Source: Bryobacterales bacterium | GTDB taxonomy: Bacteria > Acidobacteriota > Terriglobia > Bryobacterales > Bryobacteraceae | NCBI GenBank assembly: GCA_016721425.1 | Contig: JADKID010000038.1 | Location: 972,778 to 1,036,777, forward strand | Direction of reading: 5' to 3' | DNA length: 64,000 nt | Shown here: positions 55,482 to 64,000 of the stretch, in pieces | How positions within the stretch are numbered: position 1 is the stretch's first letter | Layout: the number at the start of each line of letters is the position of its first letter | Translations under genes and position numbers: made by a program | The notes under the pieces: model-generated | Told to the model about the DNA's origin: nothing | What the model saw: only the letters and a program-made list of their open reading frames with translations | The model's database searches: none

Positions 55482-56744
55482 CTACTCCACGCCCCCCGCC
55501 GCTGCAATCAGCCGGATCGCCGGTTCACTCACGAAGATCGGCGCGTGAAATCGCCGGCCCCACGAAATCGCCGTCACATCCCGATACTCATGCCGTGCCG
55601 TGTCCCCATGTCCCGGATGCAGCCGCTTCCACAGCGACGCCCGCACGTTGGGCTCCGCCCCGCGCTCCAGCAGCAACTCCGTGAACGGCGCGGCGAACGG
55701 TCCACGCTTGCCGTAATTCATCCAGAAGTTCGGCTGCGACACCACGGTATTGAATAGCGCCGTGTATCCACCGAATCCTGAACGGCCAACCGCCGCACGG
55801 ACATTCACATCCATACCCCGGTCCAGCAGCCACCGTCCGATCTCCAACTCGTCGTAGTCCACACACAGATGCAGCAGCGTCGTGCCGCCAAGCGGCGTGC
55901 CCACGGTCGCGTCGATCGGATCCTGACAGCCCATCTCGGCCGGATAGATCTCCCGATGCGAAAACGTCCGGTTCAGCAATTCGGGGTCCCGTTCCAGATG
56001 CCGCTCCAGCAGATCGATGCGGCCCCGGTGCAGCGCCATCACCGGCGTGTCCGGCAGTTCCAGCCCGTGACGCACATACATCTCCAGGATCGCGTGCTTC
56101 GCCTCTGGATTGCGCCCATCCGTCTCGATGACAACATCCACTGGCGCCAATCGCTGCCCCGCGTCGTCCTTCACCCGACCGCCCACCGCCAGTATGAACG
56201 CCGTACCCGCTGCACTCAATGTATACGCCGGCCCAGCCAGATGCAGCTCGGGCCGGCCCGCCATCTCATACAGCATCCTCGCCGTGCCGATCTGTCCCTG
56301 CAGCGCGGCTCGATTCGCCGCCGACTCCAGATCCCTCGCCCCCAGCCCATACAGCATGCGAATGATCTCATCCCGCCCGAGATTGGCGGCATATGTCAGC
56401 GGAGGTCCCCAATTGCTATCGTTGCGAATCAGAACCTGCTCAAACAGCAGCTCCGGACTCTCGCTAACCAGGGCCCGAACGCTGCCAATGTCGTCGGACC
56501 AGATGGCCGTTGCCAGTCTCACAGCCTCCATCAACCGCTGCCAACTGGACGCCTGATAGGATCGTGCCAGCACGAGTTGCGCGTCAGAGATCGTCGTCGC
56601 CGCCGGCTCAATCGGTCCCGGATGAAACTCGCGCAGCTCCGCAATCGCGTCGGGCTCCGCGTCCCGAATAGCCCGCAGGAGAAGGTCCGCCTCTCGCTGA
56701 AGCTCCGCCGCCTGCGGTCTCACGGGTAATCGCCGGATGGGCAT
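55482..56744 (-). CDS. Ankyrin-repeat protein
   Basis: A 420-aa soluble protein. Ankyrin repeats are visible in the middle and C-terminal part (GPPLTYAANLGRDEIIRMLY, GTTLLHLCVDYDELEIGRWL, FTELLLERGAEPNVRA), with a helical N-terminal region. It has no signal peptide. Such proteins bind others; the partner is unknown. It precedes nothing obvious on the same strand except the region up to 55300. Confidence 0.78.
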   Translation of the reverse strand: MPIRRLPVRPQAAELQREADLLLRAIRDAEPDAIAELREFHPGPIEPAATTISDAQLVLARSYQASSWQRLMEAVRLATAIWSDDIGSVRALVSESPELLFEQVLIRNDSNWGPPLTYAANLGRDEIIRMLYGLGARDLESAANRAALQGQIGTARMLYEMAGRPELHLAGPAYTLSAAGTAFILAVGGRVKDDAGQRLAPVDVVIETDGRNPEAKHAILEMYVRHGLELPDTPVMALHRGRIDLLERHLERDPELLNRTFSHREIYPAEMGCQDPIDATVGTPLGGTTLLHLCVDYDELEIGRWLLDRGMDVNVRAAVGRSGFGGYTALFNTVVSQPNFWMNYGKRGPFAAPFTELLLERGAEPNVRASLWKRLHPGHGDTARHEYRDVTAISWGRRFHAPIFVSEPAIRLIAAAGGVE

Positions 56745-56758
56745 GCCTCGACCCGTAT

Positions 56759-57265
56759 CTACAGCCCGTACCGCTCCCGGTAAATCCGCTCGTGATATAG
56801 CTCATGACCCGCGATGATCCACGCCAGCGCCCGCGCCGTCACCGCATTGCCGGATGCCGTCCCCCACCGCCCCCATGCCTCCTCCGGCAAACCCCGCAGC
56901 AAACACAGCGTCGCCGCCCGCACCGCCCGGAACTCCCCCACCAGATCCACCAGACTCCGCGCCCCAAAACCGCCAAACTCCACATACGGATCCTGCTCAA
57001 ATCCCGGCAACTCCGTCGCGTCATTCCGCGCCACCCGCAGCGCCCGGTACGCCATGATCCGCTCCGTGTCGATGATGTGCCCTAGCGCCTCTTTGACGCT
57101 CCACTTGCCCGCGTCATACCGATACTCGCCGCGCTCCTCGGATACGCCTTCCAGGAGCGCCGCCACCGGCTGTGCCGCCAGCGTCGCTAGCAGATCCCCT
57201 GCCGGCGCCAGCGAGACATAGCGATCAAAGTACGGCGCGTATTCCGTGCCTTCCGGTCTGATCAT
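56759..57265 (-). CDS. DinB-family protein
   Basis: A 168-aa four-helix protein from ATG 57265 (ATG 57277 also possible). Family marks are YAPYFDRYVSLAPAGDLLATL, GKWSVKEALGHIIDTERIMA and the last helix AWIIAGHELYHERIYRERYG, whose histidines, with H in LGHIID, form the metal site. DinB-like enzymes include thiol-dependent transferases. It lies 14 bases before the ankyrin gene and is probably cotranscribed. Confidence 0.85.
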   Translation of the reverse strand: MIRPEGTEYAPYFDRYVSLAPAGDLLATLAAQPVAALLEGVSEERGEYRYDAGKWSVKEALGHIIDTERIMAYRALRVARNDATELPGFEQDPYVEFGGFGARSLVDLVGEFRAVRAATLCLLRGLPEEAWGRWGTASGNAVTARALAWIIAGHELYHERIYRERYGL

Positions 57266-57300
57266 TGCACTCTGCATATCCCACTCAGTATGATGCAATC

Positions 57301-57849
57301 GTGCTCGCCGTTGTACTCCTCGGCCTCTTGGCCACGCCGCCTGATGTGGTCCTTCACAGTGAACCCAGTCCGGCTGCCCCAATCGTCGCCCGTTCCATCC
57401 CGGCGGACGCCCTGCGGACCATCCAGAACACCCAACTGGGCGCCGCCGTCTACACCATTCGCGGCGGTTGGTACTACGTGGCCATTGGCGCCAAACAGAA
57501 GGCCTGGCTCCACAAAACTCCTAAAATGGTATTTCACCTTTATCGCGATCTGCTCACCCGCAACGTGCCCGTTTTCACGTCACGCTGGGATGGAAGAATC
57601 TACGGGACCCTCGGTCACAACCCGTCCACCTCGACCCCTCTCCACAGGGCTGTTCGCAGCGGGAAAAGCGTCGCAGTGAAGATCCTGGCCAATCGCAGAC
57701 ACCAGGGGGGCCTCTGGTTCCAGATCGAAACACCCGTGCCCGATCAATGCGGCGCGCCGCCCCCCCGCGTGCGCCCCACCAAGGGCTGGATTCCCGCCTA
57801 TGCGCCCGACGGCGAACCCAACCTCTGGTTCGCCTCAGACGGCTGCTAA
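57301..57849 (+). CDS. Secreted SH3-like protein
   Basis: About 182 aa from GTG 57301, with a short hydrophobic signal (LAVVLLGLLATPPDVV). Two SH3-like halves follow (VLHSEPSPAAPIVARSIPAD, VYTIRGGWYYVAIGAKQKAWL). Such domains bind cell wall or protein partners outside the cell. The start is uncertain, because it is divergent from the dinB gene and no ribosome-binding site is clear. Confidence 0.6.
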   Translation: MLAVVLLGLLATPPDVVLHSEPSPAAPIVARSIPADALRTIQNTQLGAAVYTIRGGWYYVAIGAKQKAWLHKTPKMVFHLYRDLLTRNVPVFTSRWDGRIYGTLGHNPSTSTPLHRAVRSGKSVAVKILANRRHQGGLWFQIETPVPDQCGAPPPRVRPTKGWIPAYAPDGEPNLWFASDGC

Positions 57850-57854
57850 ATCCA

Positions 57855-58370
57855 TCACTTGGGAATCGGCGAGAACTTCTGGTTCACCTTCCAGGCCTCC
57901 ATCGTGTTGTACACAATCGGGCAGTAGCACGCCCGGTCGATGAATGCCCACACCCTCGATTGCAATGACCCCGCTCCCCGCACCACGTGCGGAAAGTCCT
58001 CGCAACTCCCCGGCCGCGCATCATACACCGTACACTCGTTCCCCGAAAGAAAGACGCAGCCCTTCTCCTCATCCCGCTTCAGGATCCGGCCCTCTTCCTC
58101 GCTCAGCTCCGTGTACTCCCGCAGAAACTTCGGCAGCGGCAGCCCCAGATACTTCGCCAGCTTCTCCACATCGCGCTGGGCCAGCTTCGCCGTCGCCACC
58201 CGGCAGCAGTTGCCGCAGTCCAGGCAGTTGATCTGGCCCTCTACCTCTTCCGCAATATGCCGCAGCTTCCGCTCGACGAAATTGTGCGTCTTCAAATGCT
58301 TGCGAAAACGTTCGTTCTCGCCGCGCTTCTGCTCACCCAGCCGTTTGATCTGGATCAGATCTGTCAGCAC
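57855..58370 (-). CDS. YkgJ-family cysteine-cluster protein
   Basis: A 171-aa protein if GTG 58370 is the start. The cysteines form a zinc- or iron-binding pattern: NCLDCGNCCR, GCVFLSGNECTVYDARPGSCEDFP and ACYCPIVYN. This is the YkgJ/UPF0153 family, of unknown role. In the present sequence the frame is open upstream into the end of the M16 peptidase, so a natural fusion or a missing base is possible (see the peptidase entry). Confidence 0.75.
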   Translation of the reverse strand: MLTDLIQIKRLGEQKRGENERFRKHLKTHNFVERKLRHIAEEVEGQINCLDCGNCCRVATAKLAQRDVEKLAKYLGLPLPKFLREYTELSEEEGRILKRDEEKGCVFLSGNECTVYDARPGSCEDFPHVVRGAGSLQSRVWAFIDRACYCPIVYNTMEAWKVNQKFSPIPK

Positions 58371-61049
58371 TATTTTCGCCGCCTTGGCGAAGTCGCCGGC
58401 CTTGTAGATCGAGAGCTGGCTCACATCCAGGTGCTTCTTCATCGCCGCCAGGATCTGCGCCGGCGTCAGTGCCGCCACCTTGTCTTCCAACTGCTGATCA
58501 AACGCCATCGTGCGCCCGATATACCGCTGCCCGGCCATCCGCCCCACCAGCTCCGTGTCGTTGGCCCGGCTCACCTGCCGCGATTGCATCCAGCTCTTCT
58601 TCGCCGCCGCCACTTCCGCGTCGGTGTAGCCCTTCTCCAGGATCTGTGTCAGCTCGTCCTTCACCGCAACCTCTACCTTCACCGCGTTCTGCGGCGCACA
58701 GATCGCAAACACCATAAACATCCCGCTGTCGTCCTGCGAGGAGCCACGAACTGTGCGCCCACTCCGTAGCTCAGCCCTTCCTTATCCCGCACCCGCGCAA
58801 ACAGCCGCGAGTTCATGCCCGAGCCCAGAATGTAGTTGCCCAGCACCAGCGCCGCATAGTCCGCGTCCGAGTCCTTCATCTTCACCGGCATCGCCGCCGC
58901 GAACATCGCGTTCGCCTTGTCCGGCGCTTCAATCACCTTCGATTCCGGCGCCACCTTCGAATACGGCGTCGCAATCCGAACATGCTTCACCGGCGTCTTC
59001 CAGCTGTTGAAGAGATCCGAAACTTCCTTCTGCGTCGTCTCCGGCTCAAACTCGCCCACCACCACAAACTCGCCATAAGACGCCCCGTAGAACTTCTTGT
59101 GGAACGCCTTCACTTCGTCCAGAGTCACCGTCTTGATGCCCTCGATCCGCTCATCCACGGTCTCCACATACCGCACGTCGCCCTTCGGATACGGGCTCAT
59201 GTGCCGCTGCATCGCCTCCATCGCCTTCATCTGCGGCTCGCTCTTCATGTTCTCCAAACCCGCCAACTGCTGCTGCTTCAACTGGTCGAACTCGCTCTGC
59301 GGGAAAGTCGATTCCTTCAGTAACTCCGCCACCAGCGCCAGCGCCGGCCGCAGATTCTCCTTCGTCGTCGTGATCCGCGCCGATGCGCCCGTCGCCGAGC
59401 CCGCCACCATCACGCTCGCCTTCAGCCGGTCAAACTCGTCCTTGATCTGCTGCCGCGTATGCTTCGCCGTCCCGCGCATCAGCATCTGCCCAGCAAACTG
59501 AGCCGCAAATTCCTGCCCTTTCAGCGTGTTTTCGTCGCCAAAATGCAGTTGCAGCGTCGCAATCACCTGCGCGCCGCGCGTCTTCTTGTTGATGAACGAG
59601 AGCTTGATCCCGCCCGCCAGGTCGCCCCGGATCGTCCGCTTGTCGATGTTGGTCGGCGTCGCGTCAAACGCCTCGCCCTCGCTTACCAACGCCGCGCCCT
59701 TGTAGTCTTTCACCAGGGCGGTCACGTCCGGCGCCGCCGGCACTTCGGCCCGCACCGGAGCCTTGTCCGGCACGAACACGCCCACCGTGCGGTTCGATTC
59801 AATCAGATACTTCTCCGCCGCCTTCTGCACCTGCGCCAGCGTCACGCTCTTGATCCGGTCCCGGAACAGGAACATCAGCCGCCAGTCGCCCATCCCCTGC
59901 CACTCGCTCAACTCCAGCGCGATGCCCTCCGTGTTGTTCAAAGACAGGTCGAAGTTCTTCATCCAGTTCAGCCGCACCCGGTCCAGCTCTGCCTGCGTGA
60001 AAGGCTTGGTCTTGATCTCATCAATGGTCGCCAGCAGAGTCCGCTTGGCCTCGTCCATCGGCTGCTCCAGCCGCACCGACGCCATCGCCAGCAGCATGCC
60101 CGGATCCTTCAACTGGAACGCCATCGCGTTCACGCTGGCCGCCTTCTTCGCTTCCACCAATGCCTTGTACAGCCGCCCCGAGGGCGCGTCGCTCAATATC
60201 ATCGACGCCATCTCGATCGCCGCATACTCCTCGTGCGAGCCCGGCGGCACATGCCATGCCACGCACAGCGCCTGCACGTCGCCCACGCGCTTCAGCGTGA
60301 CGTTGCGCTCTCCGTCCTGCACCGGATCCTGCGTATACGTCCGCCGCAGTTGCCGCGTCGGTTTCGGAATGGGCGCAAAGTACTTGTGAACCAGCGCCAG
60401 CGTCTTGGCCGGGTCAATCTTGCCCGCCACCACCAGCACCGCGTTGTCCGGTTGATAGAAATGACGCCAGAACGCCTGCAGCCGCTCGATCGGCACGTTC
60501 TCCAGATCGCTCTTCGCCCCAATCGTCGACTTTCCGTAGTTGTGCCACAAGAACGCCGTCGAGAGCACCCGCTCCATCAAAATCCGCTGTGGCGAGTTCT
60601 CACCCGATTCAAACTCATTCCGCACCACCGTCATCTCGGTGTCCAGGTCCGCCTTCGCGATGAACGAATTCACCATGCGGTCCGCTTCCAACGAGAGCGC
60701 CCAATCCAGATTCTCGTCCGACGCCTGGAACGTCTCGAAGTAGTTCGTCCGGTCGTACCACGTCGTCCCGTTCGGCCGCGCCCCGTGATCCTGCAGCTCC
60801 TTCTTCACATTCGTGTGGTTCTTCGAGCCCTTGAACATCAGGTGCTCCAGCAGGTGCGCCATGCCCGTCTCGCCATAGTCTTCGTGCCGCGATCCCACCA
60901 GATAGGTGATGTTCACCGTCGCATTCGATTTCGTCGGATCCGGGAATAACAGCACGCGCAGCCCGTTTCTGCAGCGTATGCTCCGTAATTCCTTCCACAC
61001 TGGTTACTTTTTGCACGCCGGGCGGCAGTGTCTGCGCCGCGAGCGCCAT
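58371..61049 (-). pseudogene. M16 zinc peptidase, broken by indels
   Basis: A protein of about 890 residues, two M16 halves. The start MALAAQTLPPGVQK (ATG 61049) is followed by a frame change at an A-run (60966-60968), after which NGLRVLLFPDPTKSNATV and the zinc site HLLEH are read. The frame is lost again near 58742: GAQFVA must join SSQDDSGMFMVF in another frame, needing one more base. The end (SIYKAGDFAKAAK) runs straight into the YkgJ frame at an A-run (58373-58376). Both known zinc-site and C-terminal blocks are otherwise intact, so the gene may be whole in reality. Confidence 0.75.
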
Positions 61050-61078
61050 GGTCAGAAGAGAAGCAGGAGGGAGAGAAC

Positions 61079-61666
61079 CTAGAATTGAGTCATACCAGTC
61101 TTGCCTTCAATGGTAGCAATAGCGAGCAACTTACAGCCCGCCACCTTCACCAGCTCCAGCGGTCCGGCCGTCACCGCCACGTCCCGCCGCATCCGCACCG
61201 TCAGCCGCGCCGCCTGCTCCGCCAGGTTCCACACCAGCGCCCCCCGCGCCTCCGGATACCATGCCAGCACCGCCGGCTGATCCTCCACCACATACGGTGT
61301 CCCCGCCGCCTCCAATTCACCCCGGATCTCCCGCTTCAGCGCAAACAAATCCCGCACCGTCTCCGGCCTGGTCCGCCGCGACACCACCCGCGCCCCGGCC
61401 CGCCACGCCACCCCCGCGTCGGCATCGGAAAGGAACGCCCATCCCGTCTCCGGCGCCGTGTCACACACGGAGAAGGGCACCCCTGCCGCCAGGAACAGGC
61501 TATAAGGCCGGTCATCGCCCACATACCGGCTTGCCTCGCCCCACCAATGGCGGAACGGCCCCGCCGGCCGCAGCCCCGCAAACTCCGCATGAAGCGCAGC
61601 CTGGGCCCGCATCGCCGGAGCCAGCACGCTCCAGAGCGCCCGTGGAAACGGAGTCAGTCCGCTCAT
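61079..61666 (-). CDS. Uncharacterised protein, second of a broken pair
   Basis: A 195-aa protein, no family recognised. It contains an alpha-beta body (YSLFLAAGVPFSVCDTA, VLAWYPEARGALVWNLAEQA). ATG 61666 overlaps the stop of the upstream frame (ATGA), so it was part of an operon with the gene at 61666-62640. Its stop is 30 bases before the M16 start, and the three were probably cotranscribed. Confidence 0.5.
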   Translation of the reverse strand: MSGLTPFPRALWSVLAPAMRAQAALHAEFAGLRPAGPFRHWWGEASRYVGDDRPYSLFLAAGVPFSVCDTAPETGWAFLSDADAGVAWRAGARVVSRRTRPETVRDLFALKREIRGELEAAGTPYVVEDQPAVLAWYPEARGALVWNLAEQAARLTVRMRRDVAVTAGPLELVKVAGCKLLAIATIEGKTGMTQF

Positions 61667-62640
61667 GAACATCGTATTCGCACGTCTGCCAGCGTCGAAA
61701 TCGCCAGCTTCGCTGCCATGTTCGGCGCCGACAATGCATCCGCCGGAAAGGCCGTCGTCTCGCTGTACGCCAGCTCCGGCCGCGCAAACCGCCGGTGAAA
61801 GAGCGCGCTGAAAAGCTCGTCCGTCTTGCCCTTCACCGGTTCAAAACTTGCCCCGGAACACAGCTTGCCACCTGGAACGGCACATTCCGGTAGTGCCCCA
61901 GCGGATCCCCGCCTTCTCCGAGCCCAGATACATCACCATCACACCCAGGCTGATCCGCGGCTCGGCCCGCTGCATCGCCACAAACGCGCTCGCTCAGCCG
62001 GTCGCAGGAAAATCCACCACGCCCGCACCATCCCATTCCAAACTCCGCGCCGCCACCGCTGCCGCAACTCCCTTGCACGACGCCCCATAACCATGCACCC
62101 GCCGGAAATCCTCAAGATGGCGCGGGCGGTAACACCGCCAATCGAGCCCGGCCACTCGCCAGCCGGAAATCGTCATCCAGAAAACCGCCCAACGCCCATC
62201 GCCCCAGCCGCAACGCTCCGCGTTCTCAGCCGTCGCCGGCTCGTGCAACGAGTCCCCACCCGATCCGCCTGTCAGCCCGCACCACCGCGACCAGTGCGCC
62301 GGCGGGATCAGCGAAGCTGCCCGTCACCGCGCCCAGTGAATCCCCGGATGCCCCAACGGCAACTGCACCGTGCCCGCGCAGCCCCAGCTTTCAATTCGCC
62401 GCAGTTGCACCCCGATCCGCTCCGGTAAAGTGCCCAGTGCCCCAGAGGTACCCTGCCACCCAAACGTCGCTCAGCACCCGCGTCCCACACCTCCAGGCAG
62501 CCGCCTGCTCTCCAGCTCCAATGCGTCGGAGCCGGCAAACGGCTGATAACGCCGCACCGGACCCTTGCAGCCATCGCAGCCAGAAACGCACGGCGGGAAG
62601 TGAGTAGCACAGCGCCATCCTACCAAAACCACCCTCCGTG
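61666..62640 (-). pseudogene. Unidentified gene broken by several indels
   Basis: Protein-like frames alternate along the minus strand: LLTSRRAFLAAMAA, FAGSDALELESRRLPGG, LPLGHPGIHWAR, VTGSFADPAGALVAVVRADR, LEWDGAGVVDFPATG, MQRAEPRISLGVMVMYLGSE and, at the end, DELFSALFHRRFARPELAYS. Each fragment reads well for 15-60 codons and then needs a one- or two-base shift to go on. At least four shifts are required. The final stop overlaps the next gene's start (ATGA). No family recognised. Confidence 0.45.
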
Positions 62641-62740
62641 GATTCCCGTTCACAAGGTTCCAAAATTCACTTATCCGCCTCTATATCAACGACATCGCCC
62701 CTTGGGAAATCCGGAAATTTGGAGCGCCACCCTGCAATGG

Positions 62741-64000
62741 TGCCGGGAATCAATCTGACTTTCGACGCTTCGCGGCCGCGGTTCACTTTCTCCTGGACCT
62801 CCTTCCTCCAACAACTCCTCGAACGCTCCCGGACGACGCTCCCGCCAGCGTCCGCAGGCTCACCGCCGGCGCCTGCGCCGAGCTCCTACCCTCGTCCCTC
62901 GCCGCCTGCCCGTCGGCCCGCCTCCTTCGGCCTCCTCCAGGCGCGCTGACCAAAACCGAAATCCGCCGCCTCGAAAGCTGCCGCCAGCGAGGGTCTGGCG
63001 TCTACAAAATCTGGCTCAACCATCGCCGTCCGCGCACCACCGCCCGCCCACCTCCATCAAGGCCGATGCCGCCCCTCACCGCCTTTCGCGCCTCCGGCAA
63101 AGGCATCGTCCGGGGCCGTCGCCGATTCCGTATCGCCCCCACCTCCCACTTCCCGACACTCACCACAACCTCAATTACCGCCCGGCCTCGTCCACCGCGA
63201 CTCACGGCGCTGGCTCCTCACCGACGAGTTCAGCCACGGCACCCACGTCGCCGGCATCCCCGTCGGCCAGTCCCCCGTGACGAGGGCCAGGCGGTATCGC
63301 CCCGCAGGCCGTGATCTCCCTCCAAAGTCCTCGGCCCCGGACGGCGAAGGCGAAGTCTCCGACATCTCGCCGCCCTCGACCACATCCAGCAGGTCAACGA
63401 TTTCGGCCGCTGCCTCTTCATCCACGGCGTCAACCCCAGCCCGCCATGAGGTTTCGATCCCGAATGGTTCGCCTCCGTGAGCCTCCCCTCTGCGTCCAGG
63501 TCGGTCGCTCGTCCGGCGGCGCCTTCAGGTCGTCGTCGCCGCCGGCAACTCGGCACGACTTGCCTCCACCTGCGCTCGCCCTCACCATCAACGACCCGCC
63601 AACGCTGGGCTCGCCACCACCGTCGGCCCCAACCACTTGCGATCGCCTTACTCCTACGGCGTCTCCTACTTATCTCCAACGGCCCACCGGCGACGGCCGC
63701 CGTAAGCCTGAAATCGTCGTCCCGCGAGCGCCATCATCTCCCGCGCTTTCGCCCGTGAAAGCCCCGCCCGGCGAGGACTGGCGCACCGCCTAGGTCGAGG
63801 ATTCCGGTACCTCCATGGCCGCCCCCACGTCTCTGGAGCCATCGCCGCTCCACCTCTCCGGTCCGTTGCGAATTATCGGCAGTAATCTTGCAAGCCGCGT
63901 CCAGGGGAGATCCCCTCCTCGCGCCTCCGCCACCGGCTCCCTGCCGCGATCCCACTTGAGGGCAGGGACTTGCTCAACCTCTTTGCCGCGCTTCCAGGAG
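62741..64000 (+). pseudogene. Subtilisin-like (S8) serine protease, broken and partial
   Basis: Frames change several times, but the S8 marks appear in order. The catalytic Asp lies in AVADS (63115-63129, followed by an indel), the catalytic His in HGTHVAGI (63235-63258), and the oxyanion region is VVVAAGNS (63529-63552). The segment YKIWLNH (near 63003-63023) and GPDGEGEVSDI lie in different frames from each other or from neighbouring segments. The Ser region is beyond the right edge. The gene is decayed or badly sequenced. Confidence 0.6.

Noticed and set aside
59459..60949. 496-codon frame opposite the M16 peptidase
   Set aside because: Arg/His-rich composition, mirror of the peptidase codons.
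62741..64000. Low-complexity Pro/Ser/Arg-rich small frames as new genes
   Set aside because: They are pieces of a subtilase read in wrong frames.

Overview
The window is about 64 kb of GC-rich bacterial chromosome. The best taxonomic guess is Acidobacteriota, probably a Solibacter/Bryobacter-like lineage. This rests on gene content: an IPT-like C-terminal domain of the type common in Solibacter secreted proteins, carboxypeptidase-regulatory repeat proteins, a tandem molybdenum hydroxylase pair, a DUF5117-like metalloprotease and many secreted proteins. No rRNA, CRISPR array, prophage or transposase was found.

Layout. 1-2.1 kb: the 5' part of a VIT1/CCC1-type transporter gene (its 3' end is beyond the left edge), a beta-helix lipoprotein and tRNA-Asn. 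2.2-7.3 kb: a tight four-gene operon (acyltransferase/acyl-ACP synthetase, MFS carrier, PLP aminotransferase, GNAT acyltransferase). 7.3-13.0 kb: an ABC exporter, truB, and a TPR-yvcK-glmU operon for cell-wall precursor supply. 13.6-18.3 kb: a serine hydrolase and a molybdate/FmdE/ThiE-like operon (modB, modC, fmdE, thiE-like). 18.3-25.5 kb: an isoquinoline-oxidoreductase-type molybdenum enzyme, a large secreted metalloprotease and a Cna/carboxypeptidase-regulatory protein. 25.5-31.3 kb: a Gfo/Idh/MocA oxidoreductase with a palindromic operator, a ggt-PH-PH operon and a frameshifted secreted propeller protein. 31.3-36.8 kb: two minus-strand operons, purC-cvpA and marR-yceI-lipoprotein-yip1-gph, with a hemerythrin gene further upstream.

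36.9-51.3 kb is the informational core: tRNA-Tyr, tRNA-Thr, tuf, tRNA-Trp, secE, nusG, rplK, rplA, rplJ, rplL, rpoB, rpoC, closed by a strong intrinsic terminator. Downstream lies a glycoside-hydrolase-like gene, and beyond it a decayed second copy of the last ~400 bp of rpoC together with its terminator. 54.4-57.8 kb carries small accessory genes (FISUMP domain, a 54-aa membrane peptide, ankyrin, DinB, SH3).

From about 58 kb to the right edge, reading frames are broken repeatedly at single-base indels: an M16 peptidase, an unidentified gene and a subtilisin-like protease. Conserved motifs survive across the breaks. The density of breaks rises toward the edge, which suggests sequence error at a contig end at least as much as gene decay.
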